Assembly: GCF_009371885.1 (NCBI RefSeq)
Contig: NZ_QLZA01000003.1
Location: 124,001 to 188,000, forward strand
Source of the DNA: Bifidobacterium tibiigranuli
GTDB lineage: Bacteria > Actinomycetota > Actinomycetes > Actinomycetales > Bifidobacteriaceae
Direction of reading: 5' to 3'
Length of the DNA: 64,000 bases
Shown in pieces: positions 46,049 through 55,261 of this stretch. A program made the position numbers and the translations under genes. A model generated the notes under the pieces. It was not told where the DNA came from. It worked only from the letters and a program-made list of their open reading frames with translations, and did no database searches. Every line of letters starts with the position of its first letter. The first letter of the stretch is position 1.

Positions 46049-46448
46049 GATTGCTTCCTTTCTACGAACGGCAAGCCGTCTTGCCGAATCAGCTCCGGCT
46101 GGCGACAGCATCAAGCGCCGAGCTCCCGATACGTGCAACTCTCTTATGTACCTTGATGTTGCTCGTCAGCGTAACAGCTGTAATTTTCATGTAGTGAAAA
46201 CGTGTTGTTACTACGCGGTAAACAAATGCGTTTATTGGAAACATTCAATCGGTGCCATTGCTTATGTGACGGCTTATGCGACTGCTCATGTGACAGCAGC
46301 TGAAATGAGATTGCGTCTAACGACTTCGGAGCACGTAAATTGTTATCACCATTGCCTGCCACTCATGCGACTGCAAACACAACACATCCTTGCTCTCGAT
46401 GTCACCGTACAATGGTTACCGGCATTCGAACGAATAGAGATACATACC
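46049..46448. promoter_or_regulatory. Divergent control region of the ABC-AcnX operon and iclR
   Basis: There is no gene in these 400 bases. A perfect inverted repeat, TTTTCA-TGTAG-TGAAAA (46184-46200), is the best candidate operator for the IclR-family regulator. A TACAAT (46408-46413) could be the iclR -10, with no good -35. The sequence is richer in A/T than the flanking genes. Confidence 0.5.
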
Positions 46449-47132
46449 ATGGGCTCCACGCATACTGATACGAACTCCAACAGCTCCATCCGCTCCGTCG
46501 ATAGGGCGCTTGATTTATTGACGGTAGTGTGCTCTGAACAGTATTCGAGCAGTGGATGCTCTCTGGTCGATTGCGCTAAAACCGCGAATCTCTCCCCCAG
46601 CACTGCGCTGAGATTCCTGCGTTCGCTGACGCAGCGCGGCTTCGTCAGCCGGGATGAGGATGGCATGTTCCACGCTGGCACGGAGCTGCTGCGACTTGGT
46701 GCGAGCGTGCTCAGCCGCAGCAATCTCATGCGCATCGCGATGCCGGCGATGCGTTCCGTGGTAGGAGACATCAACGAGTCGGTGTATCTGGCGGTGCGCA
46801 ATGCGGAAGGCGACTGCCTGTACATTGCCATCGAGGAGTGCTCGCAGGCGATTCGCCACGTCAGCTGGGTCGGCAAGTCCATTCCCGCCCGGAGTTCGGC
46901 AGCAGGCCAGGTATTGTCCGGAACTGTCGCATTCGGCGAATCCGTCATCGAACGCAATGGCGTGGAGCCTGACGTCACCGCGATTTCCAGCCCGATCTTC
47001 GTCGCCGGCCGTCCCGTCGCCGCCATGAGCATCCTCGTGCCGTCATACCGCATGGACTCCGGCAAAGCGCAACGCTGCGAAGCGTCCTTGGTCAAAGCGT
47101 GCCAAGAGGTCTCCCAGCAGCTTGGGGCGTGA
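46449..47132 (+). CDS. IclR-family transcriptional regulator
   Basis: A 227-residue local regulator. The N-terminal winged helix (SSIRSVDRALDLLTVVCSEQ, then LSPSTALRFLRSLTQRGFVS) is complete, and the C-terminal effector-binding GAF-like domain follows (ESVYLAVRNAEGDCLYIAI, HVSWVGKSIPARSSAAGQVL). The ligand-binding part is slightly short compared with the usual 250-270 residues. The frame is open far upstream, but the family begins at the ATG at 46449. Its divergent position implies control of the ABC-AcnX operon, probably responding to the imported substrate or a metabolite of it. Confidence 0.9.
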   Translation: MGSTHTDTNSNSSIRSVDRALDLLTVVCSEQYSSSGCSLVDCAKTANLSPSTALRFLRSLTQRGFVSRDEDGMFHAGTELLRLGASVLSRSNLMRIAMPAMRSVVGDINESVYLAVRNAEGDCLYIAIEECSQAIRHVSWVGKSIPARSSAAGQVLSGTVAFGESVIERNGVEPDVTAISSPIFVAGRPVAAMSILVPSYRMDSGKAQRCEASLVKACQEVSQQLGA

Positions 47133-47227
47133 TACGCGGTGATGCGCAATGGCTGTGTTGCGCTCGTTCCTGCTGCTATTCTGCGAATACCGAGTCCCAT
47201 TCAACAGACTCTTCATATCAGCGAATT

Positions 47228-47648
47228 TTTATTAAGCACATTCGACGAAAATGCGTTGGCATACACGTCGCAACGCCTGCACTCAGAATTTAAGAATGGC
47301 GGAATTCCGCCAAAATGCCGTGTGCCGAACAAGACAGAATCCGTCGTCTACTTTGCGAAGTGCTTAATAGACGAAAAAACTGCTTAATAAACGACGAAAG
47401 CGGTTGCCGGGCGAAGATTCCAGATGAAAACCATCGCTGCAGCCATTCATGAAAACGTTGCGACCATTTGCTCAGCACTTTTTCCATCTATTAGGCACTT
47501 TTTTCGTCTATTAAGCACATGCGAAAGTATGCAGCCTCTCAAGCATTCATATGATCCTTGAAATTCCGCCATTTCACGATGCCGGCAATACTGTGCTCGG
47601 CCTTTCGCAAGCAGCTTCACCCTGCAATGTGCTTAGTAAATGGAAAGC
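47228..47648. repeat. Cluster of about six 20-bp motifs in inverted and direct orientation
   Basis: GTGCTTAATAGACGAAAAAA (47360-47379) is repeated exactly, inverted, at 47499-47518. Variants lie at 47231-47255, 47380-47400, 47475-47494 and 47628-47648, and GGCGGAATTCCGCC sits at 47298-47311. The cluster fills the 714-base gene-free gap (47133-47846) between the convergent iclR and hutU genes, which is more A/T-rich than its neighbours. It resembles iterons or a decayed terminal-repeat element. Confidence 0.65.
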
Positions 47649-47846
47649 AGCGAAAACTGGACGCTATGCGGGAGCGGAAAGACAAGATTCGGCCAAAATC
47701 GGCAACGCGGCAGACGTAATGGTGCCGCCGCATACGCAACAGCACATGCGGCAGCACTATTCCTATCAGTTCATCAGTTTATCGCGCTGCATCTGCCCGC
47801 TAGGGTCATGCAATATCCCCAGCAGCAACAGCAACAAGCCGCACCC

Positions 47847-49898
47847 TTATGCCAGCGTCGCGTCGATGAGCACGTCATCGTCCGGCGCGACCTGGGGGAC
47901 GGTGATGTGCGCGGTGCCGGTGGCGTCGTGTGCGGCGTTGAAATCGCCGACGACCTCCATCGCGTGCGGGTTGCGCGCCCACGAGCGCCGGGCCACGCCG
48001 CTCATCACATCCCACAGCATCGCGGACTGAATGATCCGGTCCACGCGCTCGGAACCGTCGAGCACTAGGCCGAAGCCGCCGTTGATGGCGCGGCCGATGC
48101 CCACGCCGCCACCGTTGTGCAGCGTGACGAGGCTCATGCCGCGCGCGCAGTTGCCCGCGAAACATTGCACGGCCATGTCGGCCATGACATTCGAACCGTC
48201 CTTGATATTCGAGGTCTCACGGAAGGGCGAATCGGTGCCGGAGACGTCGTGATGGTCGCGCCCGAGCATAATCGGCCCGACCAGCCCTTCGCGCACCATC
48301 TCGTTGAAGCGCAGGGCGATGCGCATGCGCCCTTCGCAGTCCTGATACAGGATGCGCGCCTGCGTGCCGACCACGAGCTTCGCCTCTTCGGCGGCTGATA
48401 TCCAGTTGTAGTTGTCGCGGTCCTGGCTGCGGCGCTCCGGGTCGATGCACGCCATCGCGGCCGCGTCGGTGGCCATCAGGTCGGATTCCTTGCCGCTCAG
48501 GCACACCCAGCGGAAGGGGCCGTAACCGTAGTCGAACAGGTGCGGGCCCATGATGTCCTCCACATAGCTGGGCAGCGTGAAGCCGTCCTTGTCGTCCACG
48601 CCGTTGCCCGAAAGCTCCTTCGCGCCGGCGTCGAAGCAGGACTTGAGGAAGGAGTTGCCGTAATCGAAGAAGTACGTGCCGCGCTGGTGCAGCTCCTCGA
48701 CCAGATGGATGTGCTTGACGAGCGATTCGTCAACGAGCTGCCGGAAACGCTCCGGGTCCTCGGCGAGCAGCCGTGTGCGTTCGGCGAAGGTGATGCCGGC
48801 TGGGCAGTAGCCGCCCTCGTACACCGCGTGGCAGGAGGTCTGGTCGCTCAGCAGATCGATATGCACGTCATGGTCGACCGCGTATTGCAGCAGATCCACT
48901 ACATTGCCCGCGTACGCGATGGACACGGCCTCGCCATTCTTGCGCGCCTCGTCGGCGATGTCGAAAGCCTTGGGCAGATCGTCCACGACCTCGTCCACCC
49001 AGCCTTGGCTCAGGCGGGTCTGGATGCGCGAGGCATCCACCTCGGCGATGATGCCCACGCCACCGGCCAGTTTGATCGCCTTGGGCTGCGCGCCGGACAT
49101 GCCGCCCATGCCGGAGGAGACGAACAGCTTGCCGGAGAGGTCATCGTTTTCTGGCACGCCGAGGAACTGGCGGCCAGCGTTGAGCAGCGTGTTGAAGGTG
49201 CCATGTACGATGCCCTGCGGCCCGATGTACATCCAACCGCCGGCGGTCATCTGCCCGTAGTTCGCCACGCCCATCTCCTCGGCGATCTCCCAGTCGTCGA
49301 GATTGTCGTACATGCCCACCATCAGACCATTGGTAATAATGACTCGCGGCTGGTTCGGCTCGGAGGGAAACAGCCCCAGCGGATGCCCGGATTCCATCGC
49401 CAGCGTCTGATGGTCGGTGAGGATTTGCAGGTAGCGCTTGATCATCACGTACTGCATCCAGTCGTGGCACACGGAACCAGTCTCGCCGTAAGTGACCAGC
49501 TCGTACGGATACAGCGCCACCTCGAAGTCGAGATTGTTGTCGATCATGACCTGGAACGCCTTGCCTTCCAGGCAGTTGCCCTGGTACTGGTCGACGGGCT
49601 TGCCCCAGATGCGCCCGGCGGGGCGGAAACGGTAGCCGTAGATGCGCCCGTAGGTTCTGAGCTCCTCGAGAAACTCCGGGATGAGCTGCTCGTGCAGTTC
49701 CGGCGCGATGTAGCGCAGCGCATTCTTCAGCGCGACTTTGGTCTGCGCCTTGCTCAGGCGGTATCCGCGCGAGGGTGCGCGGCGAATCGTCGGGTCGAAT
49801 TTCGGCATCGGCGGCAGCTCGCTGATGGGGTTGAGCACGATGGCTTGTGCGGTGGCGGGTTGGGTGGTAGCGGGTTGGGTGGCGGTGAGTTGCGTCAT
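47847..49898 (-). CDS. hutU: Urocanate hydratase
   Basis: Converts urocanate to 4-imidazolone-5-propionate using tightly bound NAD+, step two of histidine degradation. At 683 residues it is the long form. Typical blocks are present: the NAD-binding region MTAGGWMYIGPQGIVHGTF, SSGMGGMSGAQPKAIKLAGG and LLSDQTSCHAVYEGGYCPAG, and FRWVCLSGKESDL near the active site. The C-terminus contains the NGGGVGIGRAINGGFG stretch. The N-terminal 20 residues are Thr/Ala/Gln repeats. It is the last gene of the minus-strand hut cluster, 100 bases behind hutI. Confidence 0.95.
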   Translation of the reverse strand: MTQLTATQPATTQPATAQAIVLNPISELPPMPKFDPTIRRAPSRGYRLSKAQTKVALKNALRYIAPELHEQLIPEFLEELRTYGRIYGYRFRPAGRIWGKPVDQYQGNCLEGKAFQVMIDNNLDFEVALYPYELVTYGETGSVCHDWMQYVMIKRYLQILTDHQTLAMESGHPLGLFPSEPNQPRVIITNGLMVGMYDNLDDWEIAEEMGVANYGQMTAGGWMYIGPQGIVHGTFNTLLNAGRQFLGVPENDDLSGKLFVSSGMGGMSGAQPKAIKLAGGVGIIAEVDASRIQTRLSQGWVDEVVDDLPKAFDIADEARKNGEAVSIAYAGNVVDLLQYAVDHDVHIDLLSDQTSCHAVYEGGYCPAGITFAERTRLLAEDPERFRQLVDESLVKHIHLVEELHQRGTYFFDYGNSFLKSCFDAGAKELSGNGVDDKDGFTLPSYVEDIMGPHLFDYGYGPFRWVCLSGKESDLMATDAAAMACIDPERRSQDRDNYNWISAAEEAKLVVGTQARILYQDCEGRMRIALRFNEMVREGLVGPIMLGRDHHDVSGTDSPFRETSNIKDGSNVMADMAVQCFAGNCARGMSLVTLHNGGGVGIGRAINGGFGLVLDGSERVDRIIQSAMLWDVMSGVARRSWARNPHAMEVVGDFNAAHDATGTAHITVPQVAPDDDVLIDATLA

Positions 49899-49998
49899 GG
49901 TGGCTTCTTTCTGTGATGGTGTTTTTATGGGATGGTGATATGCGATGGTGTCTAGTGTTGCGTTGGCCTAACCTCGGTGCGGCTCTAATCGCGTTGCC

Positions 49999-51645
49999 CT
50001 AACCTCGATGAGGCTGCCGGTCGTGCCCGCCCAAATCGAGCGCATGCGTAATCGGCACGCCGGGTCGGTAGGCGATATGCGCGTAGGAAGGCGCGTCCAC
50101 AAGTGCGAAATCGGCTTTCGCGCCTATGCGGATCACGCCGATATCGCTGCGGCGCAGGGCGAGCGCACCACCAGCCGTCGCGGCCCAGACGGCTTGCGCG
50201 ATGGTCAGCCCCATCTCGCGCACGGCGATGGCGAAGGCGAAGGGCATCGAGTCGGAGAAGCAGGTGCCCGGATTGCAATCGGAAGCGATGGCGATGGGCA
50301 CGCCCGCGGCGATGGCGCGGCGCATGTCCGGGTAGGGCTGCTTGGTCGAGAATTCAACCGCAGGCAGATAGGTTGCGACCGTGCCGTATTGGCGTTCCAA
50401 CGCGGATGCGGCGGGCTGCATTTTGGATGATGCTGCGGACGATGCTGCGGACGATGTCTCCGCTGACATTTCGGCCCATGCGCCGGGCTGCTTGCCAAGC
50501 CATGTGGCGGCCAACGCATCGAGGTCATCGTCGGTCAGAAAAGTGCAATGGTCCACGCTTGCCGCGCCCAATTCGCATGCGATGCGCGCGCCAGGGCCGG
50601 GGCCGAGCTGCGCGCCATGCACGCGGATGCCAAGGCCACGCTGCTTGGCGGCAGTAAGCATCGCACAGGTTTCGTCGCCGTCGAAAGCGTAGGGGGAATG
50701 CGGTTCGCAAAAGACATCCGACCAGCGGGCGTTGCCCTCGCGCACCACTGCGTCCAGCATCGGCCCGCATACCAAGTGCACGTAGTCGTCGCGATCGCCG
50801 AAGTGCGGCACGGAGCTTCCGGAGCGAGCATCATCCCCAGCCTGCACCGGCCGATATTCCTCGGGAACCGCATGCCCGCCGAGGAAGGTGGTCTCGGGCG
50901 TGAATCGGGCGGCCACGCGCAGTAATTTGGCTTCATTCGATACGTCGAGACCGTAGCCGCTTTTGATCTCCATCGTGGTGGTGCCCTGCGCCCGGGCTTC
51001 GCGCAGCAGCGCAAGCGCACGGTCTGCCAGCATGTCTTCGCTGGCCGCGCGGGTAGCACGCACCGTGCGCAGGATGCCGCCGCCGTCATACTGCTGGCCG
51101 CCCATGCGCGCCTCGAACTCGTCGCCGCGGTCGCCGCCGAAGACCAGATGCGAATGCGAGTCCACAAAACCCGGCAGCAGCGCCCGACCGGCGAGGTCAA
51201 TGTGGCGAGGCTCGGCTGTGGCTTCGTTGGTAGCTTCATCGATGGCCTCGGCTTGCTTGTTGGCTTCGGCGGCTTCAATTTGTTCGCGAGACCCGTTGCC
51301 GAATTGCGTCACCGCGCGATGTCGACACGGATACCGATATTCCGTGGGCAAATCCTGTTCACGCCCAACCCACTCGATGATTTCGCCGCGAACCACGACC
51401 GCAGCCTGCTCAATCATGCCAAGCTGCCCGACCGGAGTCATCGGAGCGTTGGCGTTCAATGGCTCGACGCAGTTCGTCACGAGCTGGCTGATGCCGGTGA
51501 TTATGGTGATATTAGAGGGTACTGCGGAGTTGGCTGTATCCCAGCTTGCATCACCCGCAGCATCCGCAGCGTTACTCGCGCCTGCGTTCTGCGCCGCAGT
51601 CCCATACTCGCATTCATGCTCGTACTTGCGTTCACGTCCGTTCAT
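49999..51645 (-). CDS. hutI: Imidazolonepropionase
   Basis: A metal-dependent amidohydrolase that opens imidazolonepropionate to N-formimidoyl-L-glutamate. The metal site HSHLVFGGDR (H164 and H166), MEIKSGYGLD and FLGGHAVPEEY are intact, and the C-terminal ASDCNPGTCFSDSMPFAF is typical. At 548 residues it is about 140 longer than usual: extra sequence lies at the N-terminus (first 45 residues), around residues 115-147 (Glu/Ala/Asn-rich) and in a Ser/Ala insert near residue 410. AAGGTGAG precedes the ATG. Confidence 0.93.
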   Translation of the reverse strand: MNGRERKYEHECEYGTAAQNAGASNAADAAGDASWDTANSAVPSNITIITGISQLVTNCVEPLNANAPMTPVGQLGMIEQAAVVVRGEIIEWVGREQDLPTEYRYPCRHRAVTQFGNGSREQIEAAEANKQAEAIDEATNEATAEPRHIDLAGRALLPGFVDSHSHLVFGGDRGDEFEARMGGQQYDGGGILRTVRATRAASEDMLADRALALLREARAQGTTTMEIKSGYGLDVSNEAKLLRVAARFTPETTFLGGHAVPEEYRPVQAGDDARSGSSVPHFGDRDDYVHLVCGPMLDAVVREGNARWSDVFCEPHSPYAFDGDETCAMLTAAKQRGLGIRVHGAQLGPGPGARIACELGAASVDHCTFLTDDDLDALAATWLGKQPGAWAEMSAETSSAASSAASSKMQPAASALERQYGTVATYLPAVEFSTKQPYPDMRRAIAAGVPIAIASDCNPGTCFSDSMPFAFAIAVREMGLTIAQAVWAATAGGALALRRSDIGVIRIGAKADFALVDAPSYAHIAYRPGVPITHALDLGGHDRQPHRG

Positions 51646-51754
51646 TACTATCTCACCTTCTTCGCAGTCGTTGCCGCCGCACTATTCGACTTCCATCTCG
51701 TTGTTATTGGGTTCATGGTGACTATGCCCGACTCGCAACCCGCTCGCACCCGGC

Positions 51755-53209
51755 TCATGCCCGTAGCCGTTCAGTCAGCTCGTGGATTCCATCGCTCACA
51801 TCGTCAGCGGACATCGCACTCGGCTGGCGATTGCGGATCACAAACCGCCCACCGACCGCCACATCGCGCACATCGGCCGCAGTAGCGACCATCGGGATAC
51901 TTTCCGCACGTACACCGGCCAGATGCGGTGCAGCAGTATCAAGCACCACGAAATCAGCGAGCGTGCCGGCGCTGACATGCCCCGATTCGTCCCATCCCGA
52001 TGCGGCCTGCCCTTGCTCGGTCATCATCGCCACTAGCTCGGCCGGCGCAAAAGTGTCGCGCTGACCACTGATCAAACGCTGATTACCGTCAAGCCTGCGG
52101 ACTTCTTCAAACGGATCAATCGACACGTTCTCGTCGGAGCCGATGCACAAGTCAATGCCGGCGTTGCGCATCGCTGCAGCGGCGGGAATGCCGTCTGCGA
52201 GATCAGCCTCCGTGGTCGGGCAGATCGCCGCCCGCGCGTGCGCCGCGCCCAGCGTTGCGATATCACTGCCGCTTAGATGCGTCGCATGCACGGCGACAGC
52301 GTTCGACCCCCACACTCCGGCCTTGTCCAGCAACTCGACAGGACTCATGCCTGTCGCCTCACGACACGCCTCATTTTCCGCAGTTTGCTCGGACAGATGC
52401 ACATGCAGCGGGCGCGCGGAAACGCCGTGAACATTATGCATAGTATGGGCATTGCGGCTGTCGTCTATTTCGCCACGGCTCCACTGCGCCACCACCTGCG
52501 CCTCATGCTGCGAGCAGGCGCGCACCGAATGCACAGCGGCACCGACCCGCACGCTCTCGCGCAATGTCTCGTCGGATTGAATCGCCCGATCGAGCGCGTC
52601 AACGCGGCTCACCCAGGATTCGACATCGCCATCGCCGAAGCGACGCTGGTGCTCGCCCAGATCGTTGCCCTGCACGTCAGCATGCAGGTAGCAGGTGTCG
52701 AGCAGGGTCAGGCGAATGCCCGCATCATGCGCGGCGCGAGCGAGCGCAAGCCCCATCTCGTTCGGCTCGTCGTATGGCGTGCCGTCCGGGCGGTGGTGCA
52801 CGTAGTGGAATTCGGCCACGGTGGTGTAGCCGGACATGAGCATCTCCGTGTACACGCGCCGCGCGTACTCGTAATACAGCTCCGGCGTAAGGTTCGCGGC
52901 CACGCGGTACATGGTGTCGCGCCAGCTCCAAAACGTAGCGCCCTCACGCCCAAGTCCGCGCAGCGCGCGATGAAAAGTATGCGAATGGCAGTCGGCAGCG
53001 CCGGGCATCACCAGGCCGTCGAGCCTGGTATCACCCTCATGCGCTTGCTCATCGGTGGCTATTTGCGCGTATGCGCCATCGGAAACCGTGAAGCGCACAT
53101 TGCTGCGCACCGCGCCTTCGACCCAAGCTTGTGCCGCCCAATAGGAGCGCGAGGAGGGGGCCCGCGATTCGCGAGAGTCGGTGTCGGCGTTGCATTGCAC
53201 GGTGTTCAT
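51755..53209 (-). CDS. hutF: Formimidoylglutamate deiminase
   Basis: Releases ammonia from N-formimidoyl-L-glutamate to give N-formyl-L-glutamate, so this organism uses the deiminase branch of the pathway. It has 484 residues; the amidohydrolase metal site is DCHSHTFHRALRG (H75 and H77), with YTTVAEFHYVHH, HVHLSEQTAENE, VHATHLSGSDIATL and the terminal IGSDENVSIDPFEE. GGAGGAACGATG supports the ATG at 53209. It lies between the M20 amidohydrolase gene upstream and hutI downstream. Confidence 0.92.
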   Translation of the reverse strand: MNTVQCNADTDSRESRAPSSRSYWAAQAWVEGAVRSNVRFTVSDGAYAQIATDEQAHEGDTRLDGLVMPGAADCHSHTFHRALRGLGREGATFWSWRDTMYRVAANLTPELYYEYARRVYTEMLMSGYTTVAEFHYVHHRPDGTPYDEPNEMGLALARAAHDAGIRLTLLDTCYLHADVQGNDLGEHQRRFGDGDVESWVSRVDALDRAIQSDETLRESVRVGAAVHSVRACSQHEAQVVAQWSRGEIDDSRNAHTMHNVHGVSARPLHVHLSEQTAENEACREATGMSPVELLDKAGVWGSNAVAVHATHLSGSDIATLGAAHARAAICPTTEADLADGIPAAAAMRNAGIDLCIGSDENVSIDPFEEVRRLDGNQRLISGQRDTFAPAELVAMMTEQGQAASGWDESGHVSAGTLADFVVLDTAAPHLAGVRAESIPMVATAADVRDVAVGGRFVIRNRQPSAMSADDVSDGIHELTERLRA

Positions 53210-53349
53210 CATCGTTCCTCCATTGACCACTTGTCGCTTAGCATCTTTGCGCCTGAAAGTTTCCCACCGAGCGATTGGCTATTTAATATTTGCCTCCTGG
53301 TCACTTGCCTACTCATTGCCCCTCTACTCGTTGCTTTTCTACCCATTGT

Positions 53350-55077
53350 TCAGCGCTCGCTTTGCACTGGTCGGGGTCGCCATCCGGCGGCGACGCGGTC
53401 TGCGCAATCGCGGATCGCTGCTGCATAGGCGTATACGCCTTGCGTGGCATCGACCAGCGTGGCGTATTCGCGTGGAGTGTGGGAAGCCCCGGTCTCATTG
53501 CGCACGAAGAGCATCCCGGCCGCGCAGCCGGATTCGGCGAGAATTCCTGCGTCATGACCAGCGGCGGTGCCGATCACCGGTGCGAGTTCCGTTGTTCTGT
53601 GAGGGGCAGCGAGATTCGCGAGTGCGGGTTCTTTTGCACTGTGCATGGCGGAGGAATTCGTGGATTTCTTCTCGCGGGATTGCTCGGCGGCGGATTGTAC
53701 GTCACTATTTCGCACGGCGCTGGATTGCGCATCACCAAGCTGCCCGACGCGAAATTCCACGCCATCTGATTGTCCAAGCGTCAGCTGCTCGCCGCCAGAC
53801 TCCGTGCCATACGACTTCGCGCCGTCTGACGTCGTATCATCGCCCCGCGCGCTCACCGCCTGCACCAGCGCGTCACGCAATTCGGGGCTGAATACAGTCG
53901 CCTCGGTCCAGGATTCGCGAGTCAGCGTGGCCGTCACACCTTCCAAACCGTTGCCATCCGAACCCGTACCGTCCAAAGCGCTGCCTTCTAAACCGCTGCC
54001 ATCACTGCCGGCAAGCCACGCACCGAGCCGATTCACGATGTCAGCGACCGCCTGTGCTTCGGCTGCGCGGCAATCGAGCCAGCAGGTCACATGCGCGGCA
54101 ATCACGTTCACGCCATTGGGCTCGACCTCGACGCGGCCAACTGTGGCACGGGCATCAGGCGCGGCCGCAGCCTCCTCGCGCACGCGCTGCACGAAGCGGG
54201 CGAAAGCCAGCATCGCGTCATGGCGACGATCGAGCGGCGTGGAACCGGCGTGATTCGGCTCGCCCTCGAAATCAACGCGCCACCGGCCGTGCGGCCAAAT
54301 CGCATCAGCCACCGCGACAGGCGCTCCAAGGTCGCTCTGCATGCAGCCCTGTTCGATATGCAACTCGATATGTGCTGCGGAACATTTGAGATATTCAAGG
54401 TCGGCGGCCTGCCCTTCGGGTGCGTGCGAATCGGCAAGAGCCGTATCGATTTCTGCCTCGTTGAACTCACTCAGGCAATCTGAACCCGCTTTTTGCGTTT
54501 CACGAACGCGTTCCAGTTTGGCGGCGAATCCATCCAACGCCTCGCGCACGCTGATGACGTCCGCGTCTGTGCGGGCCAGCGCCCGGTCCGCGGGCAGGAT
54601 CCCGGTCAGCACGCGCGAGCCGAAGCAGGCCACCGCGAAGCGCGCGCCCTCCTCGTCATGAAAGCTCACGATGCCGATCGGGCAGCGTGGCGTCCAACCG
54701 CCTTCACGAAGCACATCGAAGGCGACTATCGCGCTGAGCACGCCTAGCGGACCGTCAAATGCACCGCCGCCCGGCACGGAGTCCATATGCGAACCGACGG
54801 TCACCCCGGGATTTTCAGCGCTCGGCTCACCGAACCACGCCCACTGATTGCCAGCCGCGTCCACCTCCACACGGAACCCGCGACGCTGCATCTGCGCGGC
54901 GAACCATACACGCAGCGCCGCTTCCTCATCGCTCCACGCGAATCGCGAGTAGCCTTCAGCACCGTGATTGCCGATGCCGTCAATCTGGCGAAACAACTGT
55001 GCCAAGCGCCCTGCCACCTCGTCGCGCGCGGCAAGCGACGCATCCGTTTCCTGATCCCAAAAATCGGGCATCTCCAT
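53350..55077 (-). CDS. M20-family amidohydrolase (allantoate amidohydrolase/carbamoylase-like) of the hut cluster
   Basis: A 575-residue zinc enzyme related to allantoate amidohydrolases and N-carbamoyl-amino-acid hydrolases. Metal ligands are in VGSHMDSVPGGGAFDG (H97, D108) and FHDEEGARF (E142-E143); HIELHIEQG and PNHAGSTPLDRRHD are also conserved. It is long because of two low-complexity inserts: Gly/Ser/Asp/Leu repeats and about 75 residues rich in Ser, Gln and Glu in the last third. No HutG is present, so in this pathway it is the best candidate for hydrolysing N-formylglutamate (inference from context). GAGAGGAG precedes the chosen ATG. Confidence 0.82.
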   Translation of the reverse strand: MEMPDFWDQETDASLAARDEVAGRLAQLFRQIDGIGNHGAEGYSRFAWSDEEAALRVWFAAQMQRRGFRVEVDAAGNQWAWFGEPSAENPGVTVGSHMDSVPGGGAFDGPLGVLSAIVAFDVLREGGWTPRCPIGIVSFHDEEGARFAVACFGSRVLTGILPADRALARTDADVISVREALDGFAAKLERVRETQKAGSDCLSEFNEAEIDTALADSHAPEGQAADLEYLKCSAAHIELHIEQGCMQSDLGAPVAVADAIWPHGRWRVDFEGEPNHAGSTPLDRRHDAMLAFARFVQRVREEAAAAPDARATVGRVEVEPNGVNVIAAHVTCWLDCRAAEAQAVADIVNRLGAWLAGSDGSGLEGSALDGTGSDGNGLEGVTATLTRESWTEATVFSPELRDALVQAVSARGDDTTSDGAKSYGTESGGEQLTLGQSDGVEFRVGQLGDAQSSAVRNSDVQSAAEQSREKKSTNSSAMHSAKEPALANLAAPHRTTELAPVIGTAAGHDAGILAESGCAAGMLFVRNETGASHTPREYATLVDATQGVYAYAAAIRDCADRVAAGWRPRPVQSER

Positions 55078-55184
55078 CGTGGCGCTCCTCTCGAATCGGC
55101 TCAGCATTGCGTTCGGCACCCGCACCTGAGTTCTCGTCAGCAGCGCAGCGCCCGTCGCATCGGTATCCTTCGAGTATACGGATA

Positions 55185-55237
55185 TCATTTCACCAAATGA
55201 AAATGAATTGTTACGGAATGAAAAACAATGTGACAAT
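55185..55237 (+). promoter_or_regulatory. Candidate promoter and inverted repeat between hut cluster and apbE
   Basis: TCATTT-CACC-AAATGA (55185-55200) is a perfect inverted repeat. TTGTTA (55208-55213) and GACAAT (55232-55237) are spaced 18 bp and could form the apbE promoter. The repeat could be an operator shared with the divergent hut genes. Confidence 0.45.
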
Positions 55238-55261
55238 GCGCTATCAGAAACAAACGGCAAT

